Shown piece by piece: positions 6,856-15,355 of a DNA stretch of 64,000 nt. The position numbers were made by a program, and so were the translations under genes. Below the pieces are notes generated by a model, which saw only the letters and a list, made by a program, of their open reading frames with translations, was not told where the DNA came from and ran no database searches. Each line of letters starts with the position of its first letter. The stretch's first letter is position 1. Source of the stretch: Georgenia satyanarayanai (GTDB lineage: Bacteria > Actinomycetota > Actinomycetes > Actinomycetales > Actinomycetaceae); assembly GCF_900116375.1 (NCBI RefSeq), contig NZ_UETB01000003.1, forward strand, positions 110,890-174,889, in the 5' to 3' direction.

Positions 6856-9800
6856 GTGTCCACTCAGGAGCACCCTGACCCCGCTGCCGCCGCGTTCGGC
6901 ACCAATGAATGGCTCATCGAGGAGCTGTTCGAGCAGTACAAGAAGGACCCCGAGCTCGTCGACCCGGCGTGGTGGGACTTCTTCAAGGACTACCAGCCCG
7001 GCAACGGCACCACCGAGGACCGGGCCACCCCGCAGCCCTCGAGCAGCCAGCAGCCCTCGGCCCCGCAGCAGCCGCCCTCCGCCGGCACCAGCGACAGCCA
7101 GGACGCTCCCGCCGCGGACCCCGCCCCGAGCCGCTCGACCCGCTCGACGAGCAGCGCGGACGAGGCCCAGCCCACGTCCGTGCCCGGCACGGACACGACC
7201 GCCGGCAACCCCGCACCCGCCCCGCAGGCCCGCAAGATCGCCGAGACCGTGACCCAGGAGCCCGCCCCGGAGGCGTCCGCCCAGCCCGCCGTCGCCGGCT
7301 ACACCTCCACGCCCGCCTCCCGCCAGCGCGTCGACGCGCCCACGGACGGCACGGTCAAGCTGCGCGGTCCGGCCGCACGCGTGGTGAAGAACATGGACGC
7401 GAGCCTCGAGGTGCCCACCGCGACGAGCGTGCGCGCCGTCCCGGCCAAGCTCCTCGTGGACAACCGCATCGTCATCAACAACCACCTCGCCCGCGGGCGG
7501 GGCGGCAAGATCTCCTTCACCCACCTCATCGGCTACGCCGTCGTCGAGGCGCTGGGCAAGCTGCCGGAGATGAACGCCTCCTTCACGGAGGTCGAGGGCA
7601 AGCCGGCGATGACGCAGCCCGCGCACGTGAACTTCGGCCTGGCCATCGACCTGCCCAAGCCGGACGGCACCCGCCAGCTCCTCGTCCCCTCCATCAAGGC
7701 GGCGGAGACGATGGACTTCGCCCAGTTCCGGGTCGCCTACGAGGACCTCGTCCGCAAGGCGCGGAACAACAAGCTCGCCGTCGACGACTTCGCCGGCACG
7801 ACGATCACGCTGACCAACCCCGGCACGATCGGTACCGTCCACTCGATGCCGCGGCTCATGGTCGGCCAGGGCACGATCGTGGGCGTCGGTGCGCTGGACT
7901 ACCCGGCCGAGTACAAGGGCGCCTCGGAGGAGACCCTCGCCCGCGCCGGCGTCTCCAAGATCCTCACGCTGACCTCCACCTACGACCACCGCATCATCCA
8001 GGGTGCGGCGTCCGGTGAGTTCCTCCGCATCCTGGAGGAGAAGCTGCTCGGCCAGGACGGCTTCTACGACCGCGTCTTCGCCTCCCTGCGGGTGCCCTAC
8101 GAGCCGGTCCGCTGGCAGCGCGACGTCCACGTCGACCCGGAGACCGACCTTGGCAAGCCCGCCCGGATCGCCGAGGTCATCCACTCCTACCGCTCGCGCG
8201 GCCACCTCATGGCCGACACCGACCCGCTGACCTACCGCCAGCGCCGTCACCCCGACCTCGACATCACCAACCACGGGCTGTCGCTGTGGGACCTGGACCG
8301 CACCTTCCCCACCGGCGGTTTCGCGGGCACCACCCGGCTGCCCTTCCGCGACATCCTCGGCATCCTGCGCGACACGTACTGCCGCACCATCGGCATCGAG
8401 TACATGCACCTGCAGGACCCCGTCGAGCGGCGCTGGATGCAGTCCCGCCTCGAGACGCCCTACCAGAAGCCCTCCCCCGAGCAGCAGCTGCAGATCCTGC
8501 GCAAGCTCGGGCAGGCCGAGGCCTTCGAGACCTTCCTCCAGACGAAGTACGTCGGGCAGAAGCGCTTCAGCCTCGAGGGCGGTGAGTCGCTCATCCCGAT
8601 GCTCGACACCATCCTCACCGGGGCCGCACGCGACGGCCTGGACGAGGTCGCGATCGGCATGGCCCACCGCGGCCGCCTCAACGTGCTCGCCAACATCGCG
8701 GGCAAGTCCTACGCCCAGGTCTTCTCCGAGTTCGAGGGTAACCAGGACCCGCGGACCGTCCAGGGCTCCGGCGACGTCAAGTACCACCTCGGCACGGTCG
8801 GTGAGTTCACCGCGCACACCGGGGAGCAGACGCGGGTGTACCTCGCGGCCAACCCCTCCCACCTCGAGGCCGTCAACGGCGTCCTCGAGGGTGTCACGCG
8901 CGCCAAGCAGGACCGCATCGACCTCGGCCAGCAGGGCTTCTCCGTGCTGCCGATCCTCATCCACGGCGACGCGGCCTTCGCCGGCCAGGGCGTGGTGACC
9001 GAGACGCTCCAGCTGTCCCAGCTGCGCGGCTACCGCACCGGCGGCACCGTGCACATCCTGGTGAACAACCAGATCGGCTTCACCACCGGGCCGGCGAGCT
9101 CACGCTCCACCCACTACCCCACGGACGTCGCCAAGGGTCTGCAGATCCCGATCTTCCACGTCAACGGGGACGACCCCGAGGCCGTGGCCCGGGTCGCGGA
9201 GCTGGCCTACGCCTACCGGCAGGAGTTCCGCAAGGACGTCATCATCGACCTCGTGTGCTACCGCCGCCGCGGGCACAACGAGGGTGACGACCCGTCGATG
9301 ACCCAGCCGGTGATGTACTCCCTCATCGAGAACAAGCGCAGCACCCGCAAGCTCTTCACCGAGGCGCTCGTCGGCCGCGGGGACATCACCCCGGAGCAGG
9401 CGGAGCAGGCGCTGCACGACTTCCAGGCCGAGCTCGAGAAGGCCTTCACCGAGACCCGCGAGGTGGGTTGGCGCCCGCCGGTCCGCGAGGACGAGCAGGT
9501 CGCCGGGCTCGAGCTGCCCGAGTCGCAGCAGGTCGACGCCGGCACGATGGTCGGCTGGCAGACCGCCGTGCCCGAGCCCGTGCTCGGCCGCATCGGCACG
9601 GCGCACGTGCGCCCGCCGGAGGGCTTCTCCGTCCACCCCAAGCTCGCCAAGCTCCTCGAGCGACGCGAGGTGATGTCCCGCGAGGGTGACATCGACTGGG
9701 GCTTCGGGGAGATCCTCGCCTTCGGCTCCCTCCTCATGGAGGGCACGCCGGTGCGCCTCGCCGGGCAGGACTCGCGCCGCGGCACCTTCGTCCAGCGCCA

Positions 9801-10710
9801 CGCCGTCCTCCACGACGCCAAGAGCGGGTCGGAGTGGACCCCCCTGATGTACCTCACGGGGGACCAGGCGAAGTTCTGGGTGTACGACTCCTCGCTGTCG
9901 GAGTACGCCGCGATGGCCTTCGAGTACGGCTACTCGGTGGAGCGGCCCGACGCCCTCGTCCTGTGGGAGGCGCAGTTCGGTGACTTCGTCAACGGCGCGC
10001 AGATCGTCGTCGACGAGTTCATCTCCTCCTCCGAGCAGAAGTGGGGCCAGCGGTCCTCGCTCGTCCTGCTCCTGCCGCACGGCTACGAGGGCCAGGGCCC
10101 GGACCACTCCTCCGGCCGCATCGAGCGCTTCCTCCAGCTGTGCGCGGAGGACAACATGATCGTGGCCCAGCCGAGCACGCCGGCGAACCACTTCCACATG
10201 CTCCGCCGCCAGGCCTACAACCGGCCGCGGGTGCCCCTCATCGTCTTCACCCCGAAGCAGCTGCTGCGCCTGCGTGCGGCGGCCTCCCCGCTGGAGGACT
10301 TCACGAGCGGGACCTTCCGGACCGTGATCGGCGACCAGAACGGCACCGAGGGCGACGTCACCCGGGTGCTCCTGTGCTCGGGGCGCGTCTACTACGACCT
10401 CGCCGCGCACCGGGAGAAGACCGGCGCGACGTCGACGGCGATCGTCCGGCTCGAGCAGCTCTACCCGCTCGACCAGGAGGCCGTGCGCGCCGAGCTCGAG
10501 CGCTACCCGGACGCCGAGGTCGCGTGGGTGCAGGACGAGCCGGCCAACCAGGGCTCGTGGACCTTCCTGTCCGACCACCTCTCCAGCGAGGCCCTCGGCG
10601 GACGCGAGCTGCGCCTCGTCTCCCGCCCGGCGGCCGCCTCGCCGGCCACGGGCGCGGGACGGGTCCACAAGGAGCAGCAGGCCGCGCTGCTCGAGTCGGC
10701 CTTCGGCTGA
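6856..10710 (+). CDS. kgd: Multifunctional 2-oxoglutarate dehydrogenase E1 / succinyltransferase-like (Kgd/OdhA/SucA)
   Basis: TCA-cycle enzyme of 1284 residues that decarboxylates 2-oxoglutarate with thiamine diphosphate and, in actinobacteria, works in a hybrid complex with pyruvate dehydrogenase E2 and lipoamide dehydrogenase. A conserved N-terminal helix (NEWLIEELFEQYKKDP) and a long Pro/Ser/Ala linker precede an E2-type acyltransferase domain (about 150-390) ending in TYDHRIIQGAASGEF. The E1 domain fills the rest, with IGMAHRGRLNVLANI, HGDAAFAGQGVV and the transketolase-like C-terminus. There is no lipoyl domain, as expected for this family. Length matches relatives (about 1220-1280). 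The start is a GTG. Control by an OdhI/GarA-type FHA protein is known in relatives but not visible here. A strong hairpin follows. Confidence 0.96.
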   Translation: MSTQEHPDPAAAAFGTNEWLIEELFEQYKKDPELVDPAWWDFFKDYQPGNGTTEDRATPQPSSSQQPSAPQQPPSAGTSDSQDAPAADPAPSRSTRSTSSADEAQPTSVPGTDTTAGNPAPAPQARKIAETVTQEPAPEASAQPAVAGYTSTPASRQRVDAPTDGTVKLRGPAARVVKNMDASLEVPTATSVRAVPAKLLVDNRIVINNHLARGRGGKISFTHLIGYAVVEALGKLPEMNASFTEVEGKPAMTQPAHVNFGLAIDLPKPDGTRQLLVPSIKAAETMDFAQFRVAYEDLVRKARNNKLAVDDFAGTTITLTNPGTIGTVHSMPRLMVGQGTIVGVGALDYPAEYKGASEETLARAGVSKILTLTSTYDHRIIQGAASGEFLRILEEKLLGQDGFYDRVFASLRVPYEPVRWQRDVHVDPETDLGKPARIAEVIHSYRSRGHLMADTDPLTYRQRRHPDLDITNHGLSLWDLDRTFPTGGFAGTTRLPFRDILGILRDTYCRTIGIEYMHLQDPVERRWMQSRLETPYQKPSPEQQLQILRKLGQAEAFETFLQTKYVGQKRFSLEGGESLIPMLDTILTGAARDGLDEVAIGMAHRGRLNVLANIAGKSYAQVFSEFEGNQDPRTVQGSGDVKYHLGTVGEFTAHTGEQTRVYLAANPSHLEAVNGVLEGVTRAKQDRIDLGQQGFSVLPILIHGDAAFAGQGVVTETLQLSQLRGYRTGGTVHILVNNQIGFTTGPASSRSTHYPTDVAKGLQIPIFHVNGDDPEAVARVAELAYAYRQEFRKDVIIDLVCYRRRGHNEGDDPSMTQPVMYSLIENKRSTRKLFTEALVGRGDITPEQAEQALHDFQAELEKAFTETREVGWRPPVREDEQVAGLELPESQQVDAGTMVGWQTAVPEPVLGRIGTAHVRPPEGFSVHPKLAKLLERREVMSREGDIDWGFGEILAFGSLLMEGTPVRLAGQDSRRGTFVQRHAVLHDAKSGSEWTPLMYLTGDQAKFWVYDSSLSEYAAMAFEYGYSVERPDALVLWEAQFGDFVNGAQIVVDEFISSSEQKWGQRSSLVLLLPHGYEGQGPDHSSGRIERFLQLCAEDNMIVAQPSTPANHFHMLRRQAYNRPRVPLIVFTPKQLLRLRAAASPLEDFTSGTFRTVIGDQNGTEGDVTRVLLCSGRVYYDLAAHREKTGATSTAIVRLEQLYPLDQEAVRAELERYPDAEVAWVQDEPANQGSWTFLSDHLSSEALGGRELRLVSRPAAASPATGAGRVHKEQQAALLESAFG

Positions 10711-10725
10711 CCGGAGCGGCACGAC

Positions 10726-10755
10726 GCGGGCCGGCCCCCTCGGGGGCCGGCCCGC
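10726..10755 (+). terminator. Strong hairpin after kgd
   Basis: A perfect 14-base inverted repeat (arms 10726-10739 and 10742-10755, GCGGGCCGGCCCCC and its complement) starts 16 bases after the kgd stop. There is no U-tract, which is usual for high-GC terminators. Confidence 0.75.
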
Positions 10756-10757
10756 GG

Positions 10758-10763
10758 TAGGTT
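10758..10763 (+). promoter_or_regulatory. -10-like TAGGTT for the SGNH gene
   Basis: TAGGTT sits directly after the kgd hairpin and about 27 bases before the GTG at 10791, which itself has a ribosome site (AAGGGGACC). Confidence 0.35.
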
Positions 10764-10790
10764 CGGGGCACTGACGAGAAGGGGACCAGG

Positions 10791-11387
10791 GTGAGCGAGA
10801 GGGACGTACGGATCTGCGTCGTCGGGGACGAGCTGTCCGCGGGGATGGGCGACGCGCGCGGGCTCGGGTGGGTGGGGCGCGTGGTCGCCCGCACGGCCAG
10901 CGAGGACCCGCTCTTCGTCACCTCGCTCGCGGTGCCCGACGAGACGTCCACCGCCCTCTCGGGCCGCTGGGAGAGCGAGTGCCAGCGGCGTTTCGCCCCC
11001 GGCAGCGACAACCGGCTCGTCGTCGCCCTCGGCTCCGCCGACCTCACCGCGGGCCTGTCCCTGGCCCGCAGCCGCCTGAACCTCGCCAACGTCCTCGACA
11101 GCGCGCGCTCCCAGCAGGTCGAGGTCTTCGTCGTCGGGCCCCCGCCCCGTCCCGGTGTCGACGGTGACGCGCTCGGTGCCCTCTCGGACGCCTACGCCGA
11201 CGTCTCCACCCGCCGCCAGGTGCGGTACGTGGAGACCTTCGCGCCGCTGCGCACCCACGACCAGTGGCTGGCCGACGTCGCCGCGGGCGACGGCGTGCAC
11301 CCGGGCCAGGCCGGCTACGGCCTCCTCGCCTGGCTGGTGCTCCACAACGGATGGCACGACTGGCTGGGCCTCCCCCACCCGAGCTGA
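10791..11387 (+). CDS. SGNH/GDSL-fold hydrolase-like protein with altered nucleophile block
   Basis: Protein of 198 residues of the SGNH/GDSL superfamily, without a signal peptide, so cytoplasmic. Block I reads VVGDELSAGMGD where the family usually has GDS; the position of the catalytic serine is Glu. A Ser occurs two residues later. Block V is intact (GDGVHPGQAGY, with the Asp-x-x-His). LGSADLT near residue 85 may be the block III region. The start GTG is preceded by AAGGGGACC. The family suggests an esterase or lipase, but with the nucleophile changed the activity is uncertain. Similar GDEL-type proteins are, from memory, common in actinobacteria. Confidence 0.8.
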   Translation: MSERDVRICVVGDELSAGMGDARGLGWVGRVVARTASEDPLFVTSLAVPDETSTALSGRWESECQRRFAPGSDNRLVVALGSADLTAGLSLARSRLNLANVLDSARSQQVEVFVVGPPPRPGVDGDALGALSDAYADVSTRRQVRYVETFAPLRTHDQWLADVAAGDGVHPGQAGYGLLAWLVLHNGWHDWLGLPHPS

Positions 11388-11406
11388 CCCCGCCCCCCAC
11401 ATACGC

Positions 11407-11480
11407 CGGCGAGTACGCACATACGGTCACCAGCGCCGCCCGATCCGGGGCGCGCGGTGACCGTATGTGCGTACTCGCCG
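11407..11480. repeat. Long-armed intergenic palindrome, copy A
   Basis: Perfect 25-base inverted repeat (arms 11407-11431 and 11456-11480) around a 24-base loop that has its own GCGCC/GGCGC mini-stem. The arm core CGAGTACGCACATACGGTCA is identical in the second copy near 55.6 kb. It lies between two convergent genes, so it may act as a bidirectional terminator, but the long identical sequence implies a dispersed repeat family. A run of ten G (11480-11489) follows. Confidence 0.9.
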
Positions 11481-11513
11481 GGGGGGGGGAGAGGGGGAGA
11501 GGGGGGCCCTGGG

Positions 11514-12974
11514 TCAGTTGCTGCGGAGCCAGCCGGGGAGGTTCATCGGGTTGATCGTCGAGCCGTTCTTCCACACCTCGAAGTGGACGTGGCAGCCGGT
11601 GACGTTGCCGGTCATGCCGGTGTAGCCGATGACGTCGCCCTGGTCGACCCACTGCCCGACGCGCACGTTGAAACGGCTGAGGTGGTTGGTCACGGTGATG
11701 TAGCCGCTGCCGTTCATCGTCCCGTGGTCGATGATGACCTGGTTGCCGTGCGAGGCGTTGCCCGGCGCGGGGATCGTCGCCTTGACCGTCCCGCTCGCGG
11801 CCGCGACCTGCGGGTTGCCGCACGAGGAGCGGATGTCGACGCCGGCGTGGAACCACTCGTACCCGGCCAGCGGGTGCATGCGCATGCCGTAGGGCGAGGT
11901 GACGTACAGCGGGTTCGGCACGGGCGGGACCATCGAGCCCGAGCTGCTGCCGCCGCTCGAGGAGCCGCCGCCCCCGCCACCGGACGAGGACTGACCCCCA
12001 CCGCTGGAGCCGCTGTTGCTCCGGGCGGCGGCGCGCTCGCGCTCGCGCCGCTCACGCTCCCGGCGCTCCTGCTCGCGCCGCTCGGCCTCCCGCTCGGCGA
12101 CCGTGCCCGCACGGTCGGCCTCGATGCCGGCGATGATGCCCGCGAGCCGGTCGTCGTCGGCCTCCTTCTGGGCGAGGTCCTCGTTGAGCCGGCCGCGCAG
12201 CTCCTCGAGCTCGGCGGCCAGCGCGGTCTGCTGCGCCTGGATCTCGACGATCTCCCGGCGGTGCGCGTCGGCCGCGGCCCGCGCCTCGTCGGCGGCCGCC
12301 ACGGCCTGCTCGGCCTGCTCGTGCAGCTGGTCGATCCGGTCGCGCACGGCCTGCTGGCGCAGCTCGCGGTTGCGGTTGACGGCGGTGATGGTCTCGAGGT
12401 CGGTGATGACCTTCGTCTGGGTGCGCACCGCGGTGTCGACGATCGCCGTCTGGCGGATGAACTCCTCGCTCGAGTCCGCGTTGAGGACGACCGACAGCCC
12501 GCTGAGGGAGGCCCCGCCGCGGTAGGTGCTGCGGGCGAGCTCGCCGATCGAGGATCGCGTCGACTCGATCTGCGCGTCGCCCTCGGCCAGCTGCTCCCCG
12601 AGGTCGCCGAGCTCGCTCTCCGCGAGGGTGAGGCGGTCGGACACCGCCTGCTCCTCCCGCTCGGCGGCCGCGAGGGCGTCCTCGGCCTCCGCCAGCGCGG
12701 CCTCCGCGAGCGGGAGCCGCGCGTTGGCGTCCTCGAGCGCGAGGTAGGCGGTGGCGAGGTCGGCGTTGGTGCCCTCGAGCCGGGACTCGAGGGCCTCGCG
12801 CTCGCGGGCGAGCTCCTCGCGCTCCTCCCGCTGCTGACGCAGCTGGCGGTCGTACTCGCGGATCTCGTCGTCGTAGTCGGCGACGGCGGACGTGCCGCCG
12901 GCGAGCAGCGCGACGGCGAGGGCCGCCGACAGCAGCGCGCGGACGGAGCGGCGGGGACTACGGGAGCTCGTCAT
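11514..12974 (-). CDS. FtsEX-associated M23 peptidase with coiled coil (EnvC/PcsB-like arrangement)
   Basis: Secreted peptidoglycan hydrolase of 486 residues. A signal peptide spans about 1-32 (LLSAALAVALLAGGTSAVA), followed by a long coiled coil (about 35-270, heavy in Glu, Arg, Leu and Ala), a second Arg/Glu helix, and a Ser/Gly-rich linker. The C-terminal M23 domain has HAGVDIRSSCG and GCHVHFEVW, keeping HxxxD and HxH. The ATG is one base after the ftsX stop, so it is the last gene of a ftsE-ftsX operon. By analogy with EnvC, CwlO and PcsB, FtsEX likely gates this enzyme at the division site through the coiled coil; that is inference from context and layout. Confidence 0.9.
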   Translation of the reverse strand: MTSSRSPRRSVRALLSAALAVALLAGGTSAVADYDDEIREYDRQLRQQREEREELAREREALESRLEGTNADLATAYLALEDANARLPLAEAALAEAEDALAAAEREEQAVSDRLTLAESELGDLGEQLAEGDAQIESTRSSIGELARSTYRGGASLSGLSVVLNADSSEEFIRQTAIVDTAVRTQTKVITDLETITAVNRNRELRQQAVRDRIDQLHEQAEQAVAAADEARAAADAHRREIVEIQAQQTALAAELEELRGRLNEDLAQKEADDDRLAGIIAGIEADRAGTVAEREAERREQERRERERRERERAAARSNSGSSGGGQSSSGGGGGGSSSGGSSSGSMVPPVPNPLYVTSPYGMRMHPLAGYEWFHAGVDIRSSCGNPQVAAASGTVKATIPAPGNASHGNQVIIDHGTMNGSGYITVTNHLSRFNVRVGQWVDQGDVIGYTGMTGNVTGCHVHFEVWKNGSTINPMNLPGWLRSN

Positions 12975-12975
12975 G

Positions 12976-13890
12976 TCAGACCCTCGTGTAGCGGCTCAGG
13001 GACACCAGCGAGCTGATGCCGGCGAGCAGGATGGCGGCGGCGACCAGGAGCGGCGCGATGAGGAGGACGTCGCCGGTGTCGACGAACTGCACCCACTGGA
13101 ACTCCGTGGCCAGCCACCCCTCGACAAGGTAGCGCGCGGCCAGCCAGAGCCCGCCGACGGCGAGCGCCGCACCGGCGAGCGCGGCGAGCGCGCCCTCGAG
13201 CATGAAGGGCAGCTGGATGAAGAGGTTGGAGGCGCCCACGAGCCGCATGATCGACGTCTCGCGCCGTCGGCTCATCGCCGACAGCCGGATCGTCGTCGTG
13301 ATGAGGAGGACCGCGGTGACGATCATGACGCCGGCGAGGGCGACCGCGAGGAGCGTGGCGCGGTCGAGGATGAGGAAGAGCGGCTCGAGGAGCGCGCGCT
13401 GGTCGACGACGTCCTCGACGCCGGGCCGGCCGGTGAGCTCGTCGGCGACCACCTGGTACTGCTCGGGGTCGACGAGCTTGATCCGGAAGGAGACCTGCAT
13501 CTGCTCGGGGGTGAGGGACTGGGTCCACACCGTGTCGGGCATCTGCTCCTGGAAGGCCGCGTAGGCCTCCTCCTTGGTCTCGAAGAAGACCTCGTCGACG
13601 TACGGGGCGAGCGCCTCGGACGCGAGGAGCTCCTCGATGTCGGCGAGCTGCTCCTCGCTCACCTCACCGGTGGCGCAGGTGGGCACCGCGGAGTCCTGCG
13701 GGCACATGAAGACGGAGACCTCGACGCGGTCGTACCAGTCGTCCTTCATGTTGCCGATCTGCATCTGCAGCAGCGCGGCGGCGCCGACGAAGACGAGGGA
13801 GATGAAGGTGACGAGGACGACGGAGACCGTCATCGACACGTTGCGTCGTAGCCCGGAGGCGAGCTGGGAGAGAACGAACCGTAGTCGCAT
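12976..13890 (-). CDS. ftsX: Cell-division ABC transporter permease-like protein FtsX
   Basis: Integral membrane partner of FtsE, 304 residues. A short cytoplasmic N-terminus precedes TM1 (about 20-42), then a large extracytoplasmic domain (about 45-180) with a Cys pair in VFMCPQDSAVPTCATG, then three more TM segments (about 190-212, 235-262, 275-297). The Cys pair may form a disulfide. It starts eight bases after ftsE and ends one base before the M23 gene. It transmits ATP-driven changes from FtsE to the peptidoglycan hydrolase outside the membrane. Confidence 0.95.
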   Translation of the reverse strand: MRLRFVLSQLASGLRRNVSMTVSVVLVTFISLVFVGAAALLQMQIGNMKDDWYDRVEVSVFMCPQDSAVPTCATGEVSEEQLADIEELLASEALAPYVDEVFFETKEEAYAAFQEQMPDTVWTQSLTPEQMQVSFRIKLVDPEQYQVVADELTGRPGVEDVVDQRALLEPLFLILDRATLLAVALAGVMIVTAVLLITTTIRLSAMSRRRETSIMRLVGASNLFIQLPFMLEGALAALAGAALAVGGLWLAARYLVEGWLATEFQWVQFVDTGDVLLIAPLLVAAAILLAGISSLVSLSRYTRV

Positions 13891-13898
13891 GTGGGCCC

Positions 13899-14588
13899 CT
13901 ACCTCGCCGCCCCGTAGACGCCGCGCGACTGGTCGCGCACCGTGCGGCCGTCCTCGAGCTCGATGACGCGCTTGCGCATCTGGTCGACGATCTCGTCGTC
14001 GTGGGTGGCCATGACCACGGTCGTGCCGATCCGGTTGATCCGGTCGAGCAGCCGCATGATGCCGATGGACGTCGTCGGGTCGAGGTTGCCGGTGGGCTCG
14101 TCGGCCAGCAGGATCGCGGGCCGGTTGACGAAGGCGCGGGCGATGGCCACACGCTGCTGCTCACCGCCGGACAGCTCGTGGGGCATGCGCTTCTCCTTGC
14201 CCTCCAGCCCCACGGTCTCCAGGACCTCGGGGACGGTGGTGAGGACGTGGTGGCGCGGCTTGCCGATGACCTGCAGCGCGATGGCGACGTTGTCGAAGAC
14301 GGTCATGTTCGGCAGCAGCCGGAAGTCCTGGAAGACCATGCCGATCTGCCGGCGCAGCTGCGGGACGCGCCACTGCGAGACCGTGGACAGGTCCCGGCCC
14401 AGGGCGAAGACCTGCCCGGACGTGGCGCGCTCCTCGCGCAGGACGAGCCGCAGGAAGGTCGACTTGCCGGAGCCGGACTGGCCGACGAGGAAGACAAACT
14501 CGCCGCGCTCGATCTCCAGGGTCACCTGGTCCAGCGCGGGTCGCGCGCCCCTGGCGTACACCTTGGAGACGTTCTCGAATCGAATCAT
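13899..14588 (-). CDS. ftsE: Cell-division ATP-binding protein FtsE
   Basis: ABC ATPase of 229 residues. Walker A is GQSGSGKST, the Q loop is in [10 protein letters not shown], the signature is [14 protein letters not shown], Walker B is [13 protein letters not shown], and the switch His is in MATHDDEI. It heads the ftsE-ftsX-M23 operon. A TACTCT hexamer on the minus strand near 14642-14647 may be its promoter. In most actinobacteria prfB lies directly upstream; here a two-component system and an ABC exporter intervene. Confidence 0.95.
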   Translation of the reverse strand: MIRFENVSKVYARGARPALDQVTLEIERGEFVFLVGQSGSGKSTFLRLVLREERATSGQVFALGRDLSTVSQWRVPQLRRQIGMVFQDFRLLPNMTVFDNVAIALQVIGKPRHHVLTTVPEVLETVGLEGKEKRMPHELSGGEQQRVAIARAFVNRPAILLADEPTGNLDPTTSIGIMRLLDRINRIGTTVVMATHDDEIVDQMRKRVIELEDGRTVRDQSRGVYGAAR

Positions 14589-14719
14589 GCTCTGGGGCCA
14601 GTCTCGGAAGTGGGGGAAGGCGGAACTCTGGCCTTCTCGAGAGTAGGCACGCGGCTGCCCCGGTTCCCCGGCGACACGCCGACGGCGGCGCCCGGGCCGC
14701 GGCCGTGCGCCGGGTCACG

Positions 14720-15355
14720 CTACCGGCGGATGTACCCCTGCTCCGTGGCGGTCGAGACGGCAGCGGTCCGGGACCCGACGCCGAGCTTGGTGTAGATGTG
14801 CGCCAGGTGTGACTTCACGGTCGCCGGGCTGAGGTAGAGCTCGGACCCGACCTGTTGGTTGCTCAGGCCGCGCGCGACCAGCTGGAGGATCTCGACCTCC
14901 CGGGGACTGAGCGCCTCACCCCGCCCACGCACCCGGTCCATCAAGCGGGCGGCGATGGCCGGAGCCAGGGCGGACCTGCCTCCGGCTGCGGCCCGCACCG
15001 CGGCGGTGAGCTCCTCCGGCGGGGCGTCCTTGAGGAGGTAACCGGTCGCACCCGCCTCCACCGCCGCGAGGATGTCGACGTCCGTCTCGTAGGTGGTGAG
15101 GATGAGCACGCGCGGACCCCCGGGACGTGCGGTGATGGCGGCAGTCGCCCCCGAGCCGTGCATGCCCCCGCCGAACTGGAGGTCCATGAGGACGACGTCG
15201 ACGGCGGTCGTCCCGCACAGCTCGACGGCCTCCTCCGCCGTGGCGGCCTCCGCGACGACGACGAGGTCCGGTTCGGTCTCGAGCACGGCCCGCAGCCCCG
15301 CACGGACCACCGGGTGGTCGTCGGCGAGCAGCAGCCGGATGCGCGACGCGCTCAC
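14720..15355 (-). CDS. NarL/LuxR family response regulator
   Basis: Response regulator of 211 residues. Receiver: LLLADDHPVVRAGL with acidic pair, phospho-acceptor Asp in VVLMDLQFGGGM (about 58), Lys in YLLKDAPPEEL. C-terminal LuxR helix-turn-helix at about 145-205 (LSPREVEILQLVARGLSNQQ, LSPATVKSHLAHIYTKLG). The GTG start overlaps the stop of the kinase gene in GTGA, so the pair is coupled. It probably controls the divergent ABC exporter, by the usual logic of such clusters; that is inference. Confidence 0.92.
   Translation of the reverse strand: MSASRIRLLLADDHPVVRAGLRAVLETEPDLVVVAEAATAEEAVELCGTTAVDVVLMDLQFGGGMHGSGATAAITARPGGPRVLILTTYETDVDILAAVEAGATGYLLKDAPPEELTAAVRAAAGGRSALAPAIAARLMDRVRGRGEALSPREVEILQLVARGLSNQQVGSELYLSPATVKSHLAHIYTKLGVGSRTAAVSTATEQGYIRR

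Noticed and set aside
6499-9054. Long minus-strand open frame (851 codons) opposite kgd
   Set aside because: It is antisense to an unmistakable kgd reading frame, has a composition full of Gly, Arg, Val, Asp and Glu as expected from the reverse of GC-rich codons, and no domain.
11480-11489. Ten-G run as a phase-variation tract
   Set aside because: It lies in the intergenic region after both convergent genes end, so slippage would not change any protein or an obvious promoter.
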